A stretch of 64,000 bases of DNA from Chiridota heheva (GCA_020152595.1 JAIGNY010002177.1:392001-456000), one strand, 5' to 3'. Shown: positions 37,873-48,324, numbered from the stretch's first letter. The notes: generated by a model from the sequence alone, not told the origin. Program-made: numbers and translations.

Positions 37873-38126
37873 AAGAACACAATACCATAACCCTGCCAAT
37901 AAGTGAAATAATTATGTCGAATGGCAAAAGAATCATGCCAAAGACTCCTAGTTTTCCTGGTGAAGTATGACCTCCAATACAGGTGGCAGTTTTGAAGTTT
38001 GTTGCACAGTTATATTGTTGCATTCATTAACAGTGTTAACTTGTGACTTTGTGTCTTTATTAACCTGACTGTGTTTTGTTCAATATCACATTTTAACATG
38101 ATACTTATTGTGTTTGAAAATGCTTT

Positions 38127-38850
38127 AAAGGAATATTCCCATGGTTTTTTGTAAATTTCTGTTTGAAAGCACATACTTTTGGAGCCAATTTGGTACACAA
38201 ATCAGGTTGATATCATGTTCTGTTCATGAGATATGGATTTTTAAAGATTTCTCAATTGCATTTTAAAGTTTTTGTGCAGTATGATGAATTCGTGTTTGAT
38301 GATTTCATAGGGACAATTCTATTGCAAATGTTTATGTATTTCTTTGAACGTTAATTGGTTGTTTATTGTAGTATGGTATATTTGGCAATATATATAAATA
38401 CCTAACTTTCATCAATTTATTTTTCCAGCAGGTTTTAGTAATAAAACAGATGAAAGATTACAGTGAAATACATGAACTTTGTGAGAGATTGTGTTGCTGT
38501 GATGTCATACTGAGCCTTTTTTATTTCTTTATTGACATTTTTTGTGAACCTTCAAATTTGAATATCTCGTGTTAGGAATAACATATCAACATGATTTTTG
38601 TTCTAAGTTGGTTCGAAAAAATTATTTTTCTTATAAAAGGTTATGAAAAAAACATGGAAATATTCCTTTAAAAACATGGGAATATTCCTTAAAAACATGG
38701 GAATAATGCTTCAAAAACATGGAAATATTCCTTTAAAAACAGGAGAATATTCCTTTAAAAACATGGGAATATTCCTTTAAAAACAGGGGAATATTTCTTG
38801 AAAAACAAGGGAATATTCCTTTAAAAACAGAAGAATATTCCTTAAACACT
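38127..38850. mobile_element. Palindromic element family B, copy 3
   Basis: Starts AAAGGAATATTCCCATGG. The interior closely follows copy 1 (GAGCCAATTTGGTACACAAA, GTATGATGAATTCGTGTTTG, AATATATATAAATACCTAACT). The right terminus is amplified into about nine copies of AAAACATGGGAATATTCCTT (38640-38850). Confidence 0.85.
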
Positions 38851-39289
38851 CTGCTTTGAAGGAGGAATTTATAAGGATGTTGGCCTGGAATTATTTTTAG
38901 AATGTAAATCATATTTGGTGTCATAGCATGGACAGGATGGGGTTGTCATGTGATGTGTTGGGGATGTATTGGGACAGCTAAAAGATGCTTATTATGCAAA
39001 TAATTTGGGAGAACCTGAAAAGTTTGAACCCTTGGAGAGAGTGTAGTTTACATTTAGCATTTTGGTCTTGCACTGTTTTTTTTTTTCATTTCCTTTACAC
39101 TTGCTTTTTATTTTTGGTCAAAAATGAGTTAGATTATAAAAAATTAGAAGAAGTTGTTATTCTTTGAGAAAGCCAAGGCAAATAATAAGAGAGAAACAAT
39201 ATAAAGTCATTATGTAATTTCTGCCATTTTTCATTTTCATCCTTTCGGGCACATTACAAACCTTATGAATATTCATATTTTGTTTTCAG
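38851..39289. other. Intron 5, last part, no feature recognised
   Basis: AT-rich sequence leading to the exon 6 acceptor. Confidence 0.4.
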
Positions 39290-39764
39290 ATGAGAGTGCC
39301 ACAGGAAATGTCGCTATCATCAGCCGCCGATACAGACCACGATGTAGACAGCACACAGTACGACTCGGACGGTGCCCCGCAAAACTCCCGAACAACACAC
39401 AAAACTAAACGACAAAATCCAGATGGAAGCAATTCTCCGTCGTTCATGGATAAAGTCAACGCCTTCTTCAGGTCAGACTCATCCGATTCCTCGGCCCCGC
39501 CCAGTCCATCCAAGAACAATTCCAAATCGTCACTTCTGAAAAGTTTCATGGATCTTGCTCTGGAGGTGCCGCCCAATCAGGACAGAGAACCTCCAGGTTC
39601 CCCGACTTCCTTGAAGAGTGAAAGAAACGGGTATTCTGCGAGTATAAAATCAGACCCTGGACCGCCAAGAAGAGGGAGTGGATTTTCATTCAATAGTTTT
39701 GGTACCACGACGAGCATGGGACTACCCACCAGGAAGAAGAAACCCTCGCATTCGTTGATAGGTG
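39290..39764 (+). CDS. MADD: MADD exon 6 (visible), serine/proline-rich central region
   Basis: The exon has 475 nt, is entered in phase 0 and left in phase 1, with acceptor TTTTGTTTTCAG|A and donor GGTG|GTAAGA. It begins MRVPQEMSLSSAADTD; the first codon happens to be ATG, but it follows a splice acceptor and should not be taken as a start. The content is low-complexity and hydrophilic, with SFMDKVNAFFRSDSSDSSA, PPSPSK, a basic KKKPSHS stretch and several SP/TP motifs, consistent with the disordered, phosphorylated centre of MADD. Read-through past the donor reaches a stop about 100 nt later. A 108-bp tandem array starts roughly 60 nt into the following intron. Confidence 0.85.
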
Positions 39765-39822
39765 GTAAGAAAAACATTACAACTCTTGCATTTTCAAAAG
39801 TAGTTTCTGGAAGCTTAACACC

Positions 39823-41108
39823 CGCCTCCTCTATTAAATATTGTCCCCGAGTGTGGATATGATATGCTATAATAAATGTAGTAAATGATAATCTCAGAGA
39901 TTTGCCGATTGTTTTGATCAATATTTACACCTCCTCTGTTCAATATTGTCCCCCAGTGTGGAAATGATGTGATTTAATAAATGTAGTCGGTGATAATCTC
40001 AGAGATTTGCCGATTGTTTTGATCAATGATTATTATACCACCCTGTTCAATATTGTCCCTGAGTGTGGAAATGATATGATATAATAAATGTAGTAAATAA
40101 TAATTTCAAAGATTTGCCGATTGTTTTGATCAATAAATATTACACCACCCCTGTTCAATATTGTCCCTGAGTGCGGAAATGATATGATATAATAAATGTA
40201 GTAAATAATAATTTCAAAGATTTGCGATTGTTTTGATCAATAAATATTACACCTCCCTGTTCAATATTGTCCCTGAGTGTGGAAGTAATATGATATAATA
40301 AATGTAGTAAATAATAATTTCAAAGATTTGCCGATTGTTTTGATCAATAAATATTACACCACCCCTGTTCAATATTGTCCCTGAGTGCGGAAATGATATG
40401 ATATAATAAATGTAGTAAATAATAATTTCAAAGATTTGCCGATTGTTTTGATCAATAAATATTACACCTCCCCTGTTCAATATTGTCCCTGAGTGTGGAA
40501 GTAATATGATATAATAAATGTAGTAAATAATAATTTCAAAGATTTGCCGATTGTTTTGATCAATAAATATTACACCTCCCCTGTTCAATATTGTCCTGAG
40601 TGTGGAAGTAATATGATATAATAAATGTAGTAAATAATAATTTCAAAAGATTTGCGATTGTTTTGATCAATGATTATTATACCACCCCTGTTCAATATTG
40701 TCCCTGAGTGTGGAAATGATATGATATAATAAATGTAGTAAATAATAATTTCAAAGATTTGCCGATTGTTTTGATCAATGATTATTATACCACCCCTGTT
40801 CAATATTGTCCCTGAGTGTGGAAATGATATGATATAATAAATGTAGTAAATAATAATTTCAAAGATTTGCCGATTGTTTTGATCAATGATTATTATACCA
40901 CCCCTGTTCAATATTGTCCCTGAGTGTGGAAATGATATGATATAATAAATGTAGTAAATAATAATTTCAGAGATTTGCCGATTGTTTTGATCAATAAATA
41001 TTACACCACCCCTGTTCAATATTGTCCCTGAGTGCGGAAATGATATGATATGTTAAATGTAGTCAATAATCTTCAATGATTTGCCGATTGTTTTGATCAA
41101 TAAATATT
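39823..41108. repeat. About 12 tandem copies of a 106-108-bp unit
   Basis: The repeated CAATATTGTCCCTGAGTG lies at 106-108-bp spacing (e.g. 39941, 40048, 40156, 40262, 40370). Each unit also has ATGATATAATAAATGTAGTA and GATTTGCCGATTGTTTTGAT. Unit alternation of CACCACCCC/CACCTCCC and of AATAAATATT/AATGATTATT shows a higher-order pattern. The array starts about 60 nt after the exon 6 donor. Minus-strand frames here are repeat products. Confidence 0.95.
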
Positions 41109-41478
41109 AGTTTTACAAGTCTGCAATCAGATCTTTTGTTTGCAGATGACACTGCTACTTACAACACATTAAGAATGAGCATTTATCTAACATTTCATGG
41201 ATTTTTCGCTTTTAATGTTAGAGTTGATCACTTCTATCAAAATTACCCACAAATTTAACAAAAGCATCACCTTCATTTTTTGACTGAGTCCTTCTCATAA
41301 GATTCTTAAAAAAAAATTGACACCTATATACACCAGTATGTCATTTATGGATCCTTGATACTTCCTCAAAGTCTTTGTTGGACAAAATGTTTTTTTTTGG
41401 ACAATACCTGAGCATGGACAAAGGAATTATCTCTGCATTAATTAAATGTAAAACAAGTCAATAACCTTGGGAGTATAA
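41109..41478. other. Intron 6, no feature recognised
   Basis: AT-rich spacer. Confidence 0.4.
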
Positions 41479-42110
41479 AGGGATTTCATCATGTGACTCT
41501 AACTCAACTGGGCTCCATTTTGCAGGGCAGCAGCATTGTTCATTTTATGCGTATTCACACAGCTCATTCACATCACACGTGCAACAAACATCAACACAAA
41601 CACTGCTGACCTACCAGTACCAGTTCAGCGAATTTTACTGATAGCAGTTTTTTGCTCGCTTCCCATTTTTCTTCATATTTTCCTTAAGTAAATTATATTT
41701 TCAGTGGGTACATGAAGAGTAACTTTAACGGTAACACCATCTGATTGTTCATTATACTCAGACAAAGCCTACATACCTGATATTAAGTACTCGCTGCAAA
41801 TCCTAGTTTGTAAGCCCTACTGTAGGTTGAAAGCCATTGTGTCATACAGCAGAAACCTACTTCGAACGTCGATCAGGATCAGACGGTAATCTAGAAAATG
41901 TCTTTTTATTTCCCCGCACACATCTATTAGTGCAACCAATGGCACAGCAAGTTTCCAGCATAATTATCTTACAAAAATAATATTTTATAACAACATGCAA
42001 ACGTATGTAAGTCTATTTAAGTGTACAGCAGACGACAGTAGTTTTGACCGACAAAATGGTGATGTAAACAAAGTCACGTGACCTCATGACGTCAGCTCAA
42101 ACACCTTGAT
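41479..42110 (+). repeat. Dispersed repeat E, copy 2
   Basis: Direct-orientation match to 19951-20570. Near its end it carries a perfect E-box CACGTG (42075-42080) and a perfect CRE TGACGTCA (42087-42094), which are slightly altered in copy 1. Confidence 0.85.
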
Positions 42111-42167
42111 ATGAGGAATTTGCCTGTTTTAATATTTTACAAACTTATGCAATATGGGTGGAAAGTC

Positions 42168-42722
42168 TTGAAAGAAATATTTCAGTGAATTTTCATTTTC
42201 ATATATATCATAGAGGAATATTATAGAAACAAATTGGTGTAAAAATTATGTTTATATCTATTGCAGTTTAGGAGTTATTTGATTTCAAAGATTGAGCGAT
42301 TGTGTTGAAATGTGACCTTGCTGTGTACAGTGTGATGTGTTAAAGACTGATCCAAAACAATTCTTATGTTTTTCTATAAAACATTTTCTCGTGTGCTTAT
42401 GAGTGTCTAGTTCATTAGCAGATGGGCAAAGTACATTATATTTTTAGGAAGTATATGTTATACCCCATCTCAATGAATAACCTACAAATGCTCCGAGCAA
42501 TTAAGGAAGAGGCAATTAAGTTTTTAAAAAAATACGCCAAATTTGTTTTAGATTTGCCTTTATGACATCACACTGTACACTGTGAGGTCACTTTTCAACA
42601 CAATTGCGCAATCTTTGAAATGCAATGACTCCTAGTCGGAAAAAGATAACAACGTGATTTTTACACCAAATTGTTTCTTTTATCGTCCTCTACCATGTAT
42701 ATGAAAATAAAAATACTGACAG
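42168..42722. mobile_element. Palindromic element family C
   Basis: The left arm has GAATTTTCATTTTCATATAT, ACAAATTGGTGTAAAAATTA and TGTACAGTGTGATGT; the right arm holds the inverted complements (ATCACACTGTACACTGTGAG, TTTTTACACCAAATTGTTTC, ATGTATATGAAAATAAAAAT). Arms are about 200 bp around a 150-bp centre. The left arm corresponds to the 224-bp unit at 27208. Confidence 0.8.
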
Positions 42723-42791
42723 ACTGTATTTTGAAAAGAAAAACAATTTCTTCTCTGTTCTTGTTTTATTTCTTTAACATTTGTTTCACAG

Positions 42792-42888
42792 ATACCAGGA
42801 AGCACTTGGAGAGGACATCTTTGATCAGACACAGCTCCACCAAAAAACCAGACAAGAAGGTATCCCTTTCAAGTGAACGACCTAATAG
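42792..42888 (+). CDS. MADD: MADD exon 7 (visible)
   Basis: The exon has 97 nt, is entered in phase 1 and left in phase 2, with acceptor TTGTTTCACAG|A and donor AATAG|GTGAGT. It reads DTRKHLERTSLIRHSSTKK, then PDKKVSLSSERPN. The short basic motif SLIRHSSTKKP resembles the basic stretch that precedes the conserved FLKE block in vertebrate MADD. The phase joins exactly to exon 8, forming the serine before EDQLFLKE. The donor GTGAGT is itself the first bases of the 23-bp minisatellite that fills most of the next intron. The last 68 nt are duplicated at 44857-44924. Confidence 0.88.
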
Positions 42889-44826
42889 GTGAGTGCTCCC
42901 ATCACAGGGTATAGAGTGCTCCCATCACAGGGTATAGAGTGCTCCCATCACAGGGTATAGAGTGCTCCCATCACAGGGTATAGAGTGCTCCCATCACAGG
43001 GTATAGAGTGCTCCCATCACAGGGTATAGAGTGCTCCCATCACAGGGTATAGAGTGCTCCCATCACAGGGTATAGAGTGCTCCCATCACAGGGTATAGAG
43101 TGCTCCCATCACAGGGTATAGAGTGCTCCCATCACAGGGTATAGAGTGCTCCCATCACAGGGTATAGAGTGCTCCCATCACAGGGTATAGAGTGCTCCCA
43201 TCACAGGGTATAGAGTGCTCCCATCACAGGGTATAGAGTGCTCCCATCACAGGGTATAGAGTGCTCCCATCACAGGGTATAGAGTGCCCCCATCACAGGG
43301 TATAGAGTGCCCCCATCACAGGGTATAGAGTGCCCCCATCACAGGGTATAGAGTGCTCCCATCACAGGGTATAGAGTGCTCCCATCACAGGGTATAGAGT
43401 GCTCCCATCACAGGGTATAGAGTGCTCCCATCACAGGGTATAGAGTGCTCCCATCACAGGGTATAGAGTGCTCCCATCACAGGGTATAGAGTGCTCCCAT
43501 CACAGGGTATAGAGTGCTCCCATCACAGGGTATAGAGTGCTCCCATCACAGGGTATAGAGTGCTCCCATCGCAGGGTATAGAGTGCTCCCATCACAGGGT
43601 ATAGAGTGCTCCCATCACAGGGTATAGAGTGCTCCCATCACAGGGTATAGAGTGCTCCCATCACAGGGTATAGAGTGCTCCCATCACAGGGTATAGAGTG
43701 CTCCCATCGCAGGGTATAGAGTGCTCCCATCGCAGGGTATAGAGTGCTCCCATCGCAGGGTATAGAGTGCTCCCATCGCAGGGTATAGAGTGCTCCCATC
43801 GCAGGGTATAGAGTGCTCCCATCGCAGGGTATAGAGTGCCCCATCGCAGGGTATAGAGTGCTCCCATCGCAGGGTATAGAGTGCTCCCATCGCAGGGTAT
43901 AGAGTGCTCCCATCGCAGGGTATAGAGTGCCCCATCGCAGGGTATAGAGTGCTCCCATCAGGGTATAGAGTGCTCCCATCACAGGGTATAGAGTGTCCCA
44001 TCACAGGGTATAGAGTGCAGGGTATAGAGTGCTCCCATCACAGGGTATAGTGTGCTCCCATCGCAGGGTATAGAGTGCTCCCATCGCAGGGTATAGAGTG
44101 CTCCCATCACAGGGTATAGAGTGCTCCCATCGCAGGGTATAGAGTGCTCCCATCGCAGGGTATAGAGTGCTCCCATCGCAGGGTATAGAGTGCTCCCATC
44201 ACAGGGTATAGAGTGCTCCCATCACAGGGTATAGAGTGCTCCCATCACAGGGTATAGAGTGCTCCCATCACAGGGTATAGAGTGCTCCCATCACAGGGTA
44301 TAGAGTGCTCCCATCACAGGGTATAGAGTGCTCCCATCACAGGGTATAGAGTGCTCCCATCACAGGGTATAGAGTGCTCCCATCACAGGGTATAGAGTGC
44401 ACCCATCACAGGGTATAGAGTGCTCCCATCACAGGGTATAGAGTGCTCCCATCCCATCACAGGGTATAGAGTGCTCCCATCAGGGTATAGAGTGCTCCCA
44501 TCGCAGGGTATAGAGTGCTCCCATCGCAGGGTATAGAGTGCTCCCACAGGGTATAGTGTGCTCCCATCAGGGTATAGAGTGCTCCCATCGCAGGGTATAG
44601 AGTGCTCCCATCCAGGTTATAGAGTGCTCCCATCACAGGGTATAGAGTGCTCCCATCACAGGGTATAGAGTGCTCCCATCACAGGGTATAGAGTGCTCCC
44701 ATCACAGGGTATAGAGTGCTCCCATCACAGGGTATAGAGTGCTCCCATCACAGGGTATAGAGTGCTCCCATCACAGGGTATAGAGTGCTCCCATCACAGG
44801 GTATAGAGTGCTCCCATCGCAGGGTG
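42889..44826. repeat. 23-bp minisatellite, about 84 units, starting in the exon 7 donor
   Basis: The unit is GTGCTCCCATCACAGGGTAT plus AGA. Variant blocks carry TCGCAG for TCACAG (43690-43935, 44055-44190) or CCCCC for CTCCC (about 43285-43335), and a few units are truncated. The first unit overlaps the donor GTGAGT of exon 7. The 1.9-kb array fills most of the intron up to the exon 7 relic. Confidence 0.97.
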
Positions 44827-44856
44827 TACAATATAATATAATAATGACCTCATTCA

Positions 44857-44924
44857 TTGTTCAGACACAGCTCCACCAAGAGACCAGGCAAGCAGGCATC
44901 CCCTTCAAGTGATTGCTTTAATTG
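44857..44924 (+). pseudogene. Partial duplicate of MADD exon 7 beyond the minisatellite
   Basis: This 68-nt segment aligns without gaps to 42821-42888, the end of exon 7, at about 80% identity or more. The frame is conserved and reads FRHSSTKRPGKQASPSS. A cryptic acceptor ending TTGTTCAG lies inside it, and splicing from exon 7 to it would be in phase, but the position of the original donor GGTGAG is now GTTGTC and no in-phase donor is evident. It is best read as an exon relic left by a tandem duplication whose interval is now the 23-bp array. Use as an alternative exon is not excluded. Confidence 0.75.
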
Positions 44925-45067
44925 TTGTCATGGCAATCTCTACCATCATCATTACCATTGTCATTGGTGGCAGCAATGGTGGCGTTGTCATCAGAGCCAC
45001 TACCGCAATCATCCTCATTATAATTTTAATTGTCATCAGCATTATCATCTTTTTCTTTGTTGTCGTT

Positions 45068-45121
45068 ATCTTCAAAATCATCATCACAATCATCATCATC
45101 ATCATCATCTTCATCATCATC

Positions 45122-45194
<73 letters not shown>

Positions 45195-45770
45195 CCATCA
45201 CCATCATCATCATTACATTGTCATCAAAATAACCATCACACTATCTGTAACATCTACATGGTTTGAATTTTTGAAGTTGTAGTCATTGTCTTTATCACTA
45301 CTCCTGGCAGTAATAGTAACGTCACTATCATCCTCATATCATAACCAAAATCATAATGGCATTATTAGGAACATCGTCGTGGTCGTCATCATCAGCATCA
45401 TCATCATCATTTTTTCATTTTAATGGACTAAAATCACCATCATCATCATCATCACCATAATTTTCATAATCGTCGTCATCTTCACCATCATTATCGTCAT
45501 CATCATAATCATCATAATCACATCATAATCACATCATCATAATCATCATCATAATCATCATTACCATAATTTTCATAATCGTCATCATCATCACCATCGT
45601 CATCATTATCATCACATCATCATCACATCATCATCATCATCTTCATCATCACATCATCATATTCACATCATCATCATCATCGTCATCACCATAATCATCA
45701 CCATAGTTTTCATAATCGTTATTATCATTACCACCATTATATCATAATCGGCATCATCATCATTGATCTA
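45068..45770. repeat. (ATC)n microsatellite and degenerate ATC/ATA-rich tail
   Basis: A near-perfect CATCATCAT run spans about 45095-45215, then an impure tract continues to 45770. Frames giving poly-H, poly-S, poly-I or poly-M are artefacts. Confidence 0.95.
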
Positions 45771-45837
45771 AATTTGATGTAAAAGGATAAAGTTGATGAA
45801 TTGTTCATAATTTGATATTTTTCTCTACACATTACAG

Positions 45838-46015
45838 TGAGGATCAGCTGTTTTTGAAAGAAATAACTGGAAGCGTGCTGCAAGGAAACAACGTGGGCTG
45901 GCTAAACTGGCCCCGCCTCAAGAAACTGATGCAAAATGAGAATCTGCGAGCGCAGGTGATTAGCCAGCTGTACCCGCAGGACAATACCATCAAGGAGGAG
46001 TACATTGAGGATGTG
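45838..46015 (+). CDS. MADD: MADD exon 8 (visible), conserved central helix block
   Basis: The exon has 178 nt, is entered in phase 2 and left in phase 0, with acceptor CTACACATTACAG|T and donor GTG|GTAGGT. It reads EDQLFLKEITGSVLQGNN, then VGWLNWPRLKKLMQNE and LRAQVISQLYPQ, ending YIEDV. The pattern FLKE..xSVL.G...GWLN...R.L is strongly conserved in MADD and identifies the gene with confidence. A foldback repeat element begins about 30 nt into the following intron. The open frame extends at both ends into intron sequence and is not coding there. Confidence 0.95.
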
Positions 46016-46047
46016 GTAGGTGGATCTCACGATGCAACATGCTGCTT

Positions 46048-46651
46048 TAAAGGATTAGTTGGGGGGTCAAGCAAGTCACATTTCATATGAGAGAGAACTT
46101 TTAAAACCCATTTCATATGAGAGAGAACTTTTAAAAGAAACAGAATGGTGAAGAAAGTATTCAAAAATCTTATTCTGTTAAGGAGATATTCAAATTTAAA
46201 AGCTCCCTTCTTATCTGTGTAGAAAGGACTGTTGTAGTGTGTCTAACTATGGAAAGTTGGCACCCTCATCCTCACATTCTTAACAATTGTTAATGTATTT
46301 TAAAGAAAAATATTTTATTTTTTCGCTTTCAATTATTTTTCCTCAAACTTTCTTCAGGTGGTATATTATAAATACTCTTCCTAATAGGTTCAGTTTTACC
46401 AGATTTTTGACATATCCCATTGTGTTTAAGCTACAAAATCTCAGGACAAAGTATGATAGAATACATAAAGACTTGAAGGAATCTGAGGCTATGACATCAC
46501 AAGTAGTCTGGTTTCAGTCATTTCTACACAATTGATACCAAACTTTAAACTTAGATCTTCTTAACGGACTAAGATTTTGTAATGCTTTCTTTTCCATTTT
46601 GTTTCTTTTGAAGTCCTTTTTCATATGAGATGGACTGCTTGACCACTGAAC
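46048..46651. mobile_element. Foldback family A copy next to exon 8
   Basis: The left arm starts TTTAAAGGATTAGTTGGGGGG and the right arm ends CTTGACCACTGAACTGGGTC. A 33-bp stretch with TTTCATATGAGAGAGAACTT is duplicated at the left (46080 and 46111). The element begins about 30 nt after the exon 8 donor. Confidence 0.8.
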
Positions 46652-46683
46652 TGGGTCTGCACGTATGGCATTACAATGTGTAG

Positions 46684-47265
46684 TAGTGCTGTCTCTTTTT
46701 CCATGACATGAATGAAATATGCCTCTTGCAACATATCGCGATACTAAAAACTAATACTCAACTAAGAAATTTTTACGCAACTAGGCAAGGCTACTTCGTA
46801 CGTTACAATTCTAACGTTACTTAATCTAAAAGTTAAGTTTAGGGAATTAAAAATGTGCAAAATAATCGTGAAACATAAAACCAACTAATTAAAACTCGTG
46901 CTCCGTCACCACACACTGGCACGCGCCGATGTAAGTTGGCAAAAAGAACAAAAAATTGGTCTCGAATGTGCCACTCAGGCTGTCACTTCGATGATTCATG
47001 GTCACGTTGGCTGAATTACCAAACACGTGCGTGATGCGTGATGAACGTAATAGTCACGCGATCATTTTGTCTACTAGATCTGCAAATAAGTGTTTCTTGC
47101 GTTCATCATATCATGGAGTAAATTGTAACTTTATGATCATATAACGTTAGTGATATTAACAATTTGTGTCTTGAGTCATTTTCTTGAAAAGTATCGCGAT
47201 ACTACGATGTATCGTGATATTATATTATATATTATACATAATAGAGCCATGTTGTGACAGCACTA
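46684..47265. mobile_element. Second copy of the TAGTGCTGTC hAT-like element, 582 bp, with 8-bp TSD
   Basis: Same ends as 23520-24135 (TAGTGCTGTC... and ...GTGACAGCACTA) and similar interior. The left end lacks the segment that follows the terminal 10 bp in copy 1. Flanks are exact 8-bp repeats of ATGTGTAG (46676-46683 and 47266-47273). Confidence 0.9.
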
Positions 47266-47284
47266 ATGTGTAGTGCATGTGCTC

Positions 47285-47375
47285 ATTTTCCAGCACATTG
47301 GTGAAACCTTTGAAATTTAATGACCCCAAAACGGAATAGAATATCAACATGGTTTTTTACACCAATTTGTTTTCG
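47285..47375. mobile_element. Family C arm fragment
   Basis: CACATTGGTGAAACC, GAATAGAATATCAACATGG and TTTTACACCAATTTGTTT match one end of the palindromic family C element. It joins directly to LINE sequence. Confidence 0.55.
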
Positions 47376-48318
47376 AGAAAGCTTCCGACACTACTTGGAA
47401 AAAACGGCACCAAACTTCACACCATCCGCCTCAGAGGCCACCTCCCCATTTTTATTAAAACTTTTTCTCCCTCAGGCAGTTCCAAGTTCGTATTGGCCAC
47501 ACCCTCTCCAATCCAAGGACGGTGACAAGACAGCTGCTGCTGCCGTCATCCAAGACATCACCCTCGGTAGCAAGCTTCCCAATTACTCGTCCTTCTTCTC
47601 GGTTGAGGCCAAGGCCATCCTCCTCACCCTCAACTTTATTGAGTACTCCCCGCTCAGCCTCATTGCCATCTTTGTCAACTCAAAGGCTGTCCTTGCTTCT
47701 TTACTTAATCTTAAATGGGATAACTCCACATCTCACCTCTTCCGTAAACTCCTTTCGCCCCCTCTCCTTTCTCCTCCTGCAGGAAAAGTATTTTTTTCTT
47801 CTGGATACCCAGCCATGTTGGCATCCCTAGCAATGGCAGAGCTGATGCAGCCGCTAAGCTTGCCCTCAACCACCCCCCCCTCCCCCTCTCACTCATTTTC
47901 CTTAGACCCTTTCTGACATCAAACCGCTTATCGTTTCCCTTGTTCGTGACCGCTGGCAAACCTCATGGGACTCTCAAATTGATAACAAACTTCACGTCGT
48001 CCAGCCCACCATTCTGATCAAACCCACCATCCACAACCTCTCCCGTATTGACAGTGTCCACATTACCCGCCTTAGAATAGGTTACACCCACGTCACTCAC
48101 TCCCACCTCATTATTGGCTCACCCCACCCCTCTGCAACAATTGCCATTGCACCCTCACAGTCCATCACGTCCTCCTTGCTTGCCCCTTGTTCAATCTTCC
48201 CAGAGCTTCCCTTGCTCCCCACAACTCAATAGCCGAGCTCTTCCAGAAAAACCCTCCGGATGAAATTATCTCCTTCCTTCATCATGCTTTCCTCTACAAC
48301 CATATTTAGTCCTCCTCT
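47376..48318 (+). pseudogene. Decayed LINE: reverse-transcriptase remnant joined to RNase H region
   Basis: The start holds two pieces in different frames, LRGHLPIFIK and RQFQVRIGHTLSNP, that resemble the central part of a non-LTR reverse transcriptase. They run directly into an RNase H-like segment (AAAAVIQDITLGSKLPNYSS, FSVEAKAILLTLNFIEYSP, FVNSKAVLASLLNLKWD). The catalytic palm with its YADD-type motif is missing, so there is an internal deletion. Further on, separate frames give SLVRDRWQTSWDSQ and HITRLRIGYTHVTHSHL, typical of the C-terminal end of Jockey/CR1-like elements. Several frameshifts and stops; not functional. Same sense as MADD. Confidence 0.85.
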
Positions 48319-48324
48319 CACACC

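Noticed and set aside
34962-37970. 1002-codon open frame
   Set aside because: It is produced by a 21-bp unit that has no stop in any frame; equally long frames appear in other phases and on the other strand, and it lies in a MADD intron.
39290-39292. ATG as an alternative MADD start
   Set aside because: It directly follows a consensus acceptor and the frame joins in phase to the exons upstream; no promoter evidence.
40247-41019. Minus-strand frames with NRGGVIFIDQNNRQIFEI repeats
   Set aside because: They are the 108-bp array read in one phase; indels in units break the frame.
42889-44826. CRISPR-like array
   Set aside because: Units are directly contiguous 23-bp repeats with no spacers, in an animal intron.
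44857-45282. His-rich 141-codon frame
   Set aside because: The first part is the exon 7 relic and the rest is an (ATC)n microsatellite.
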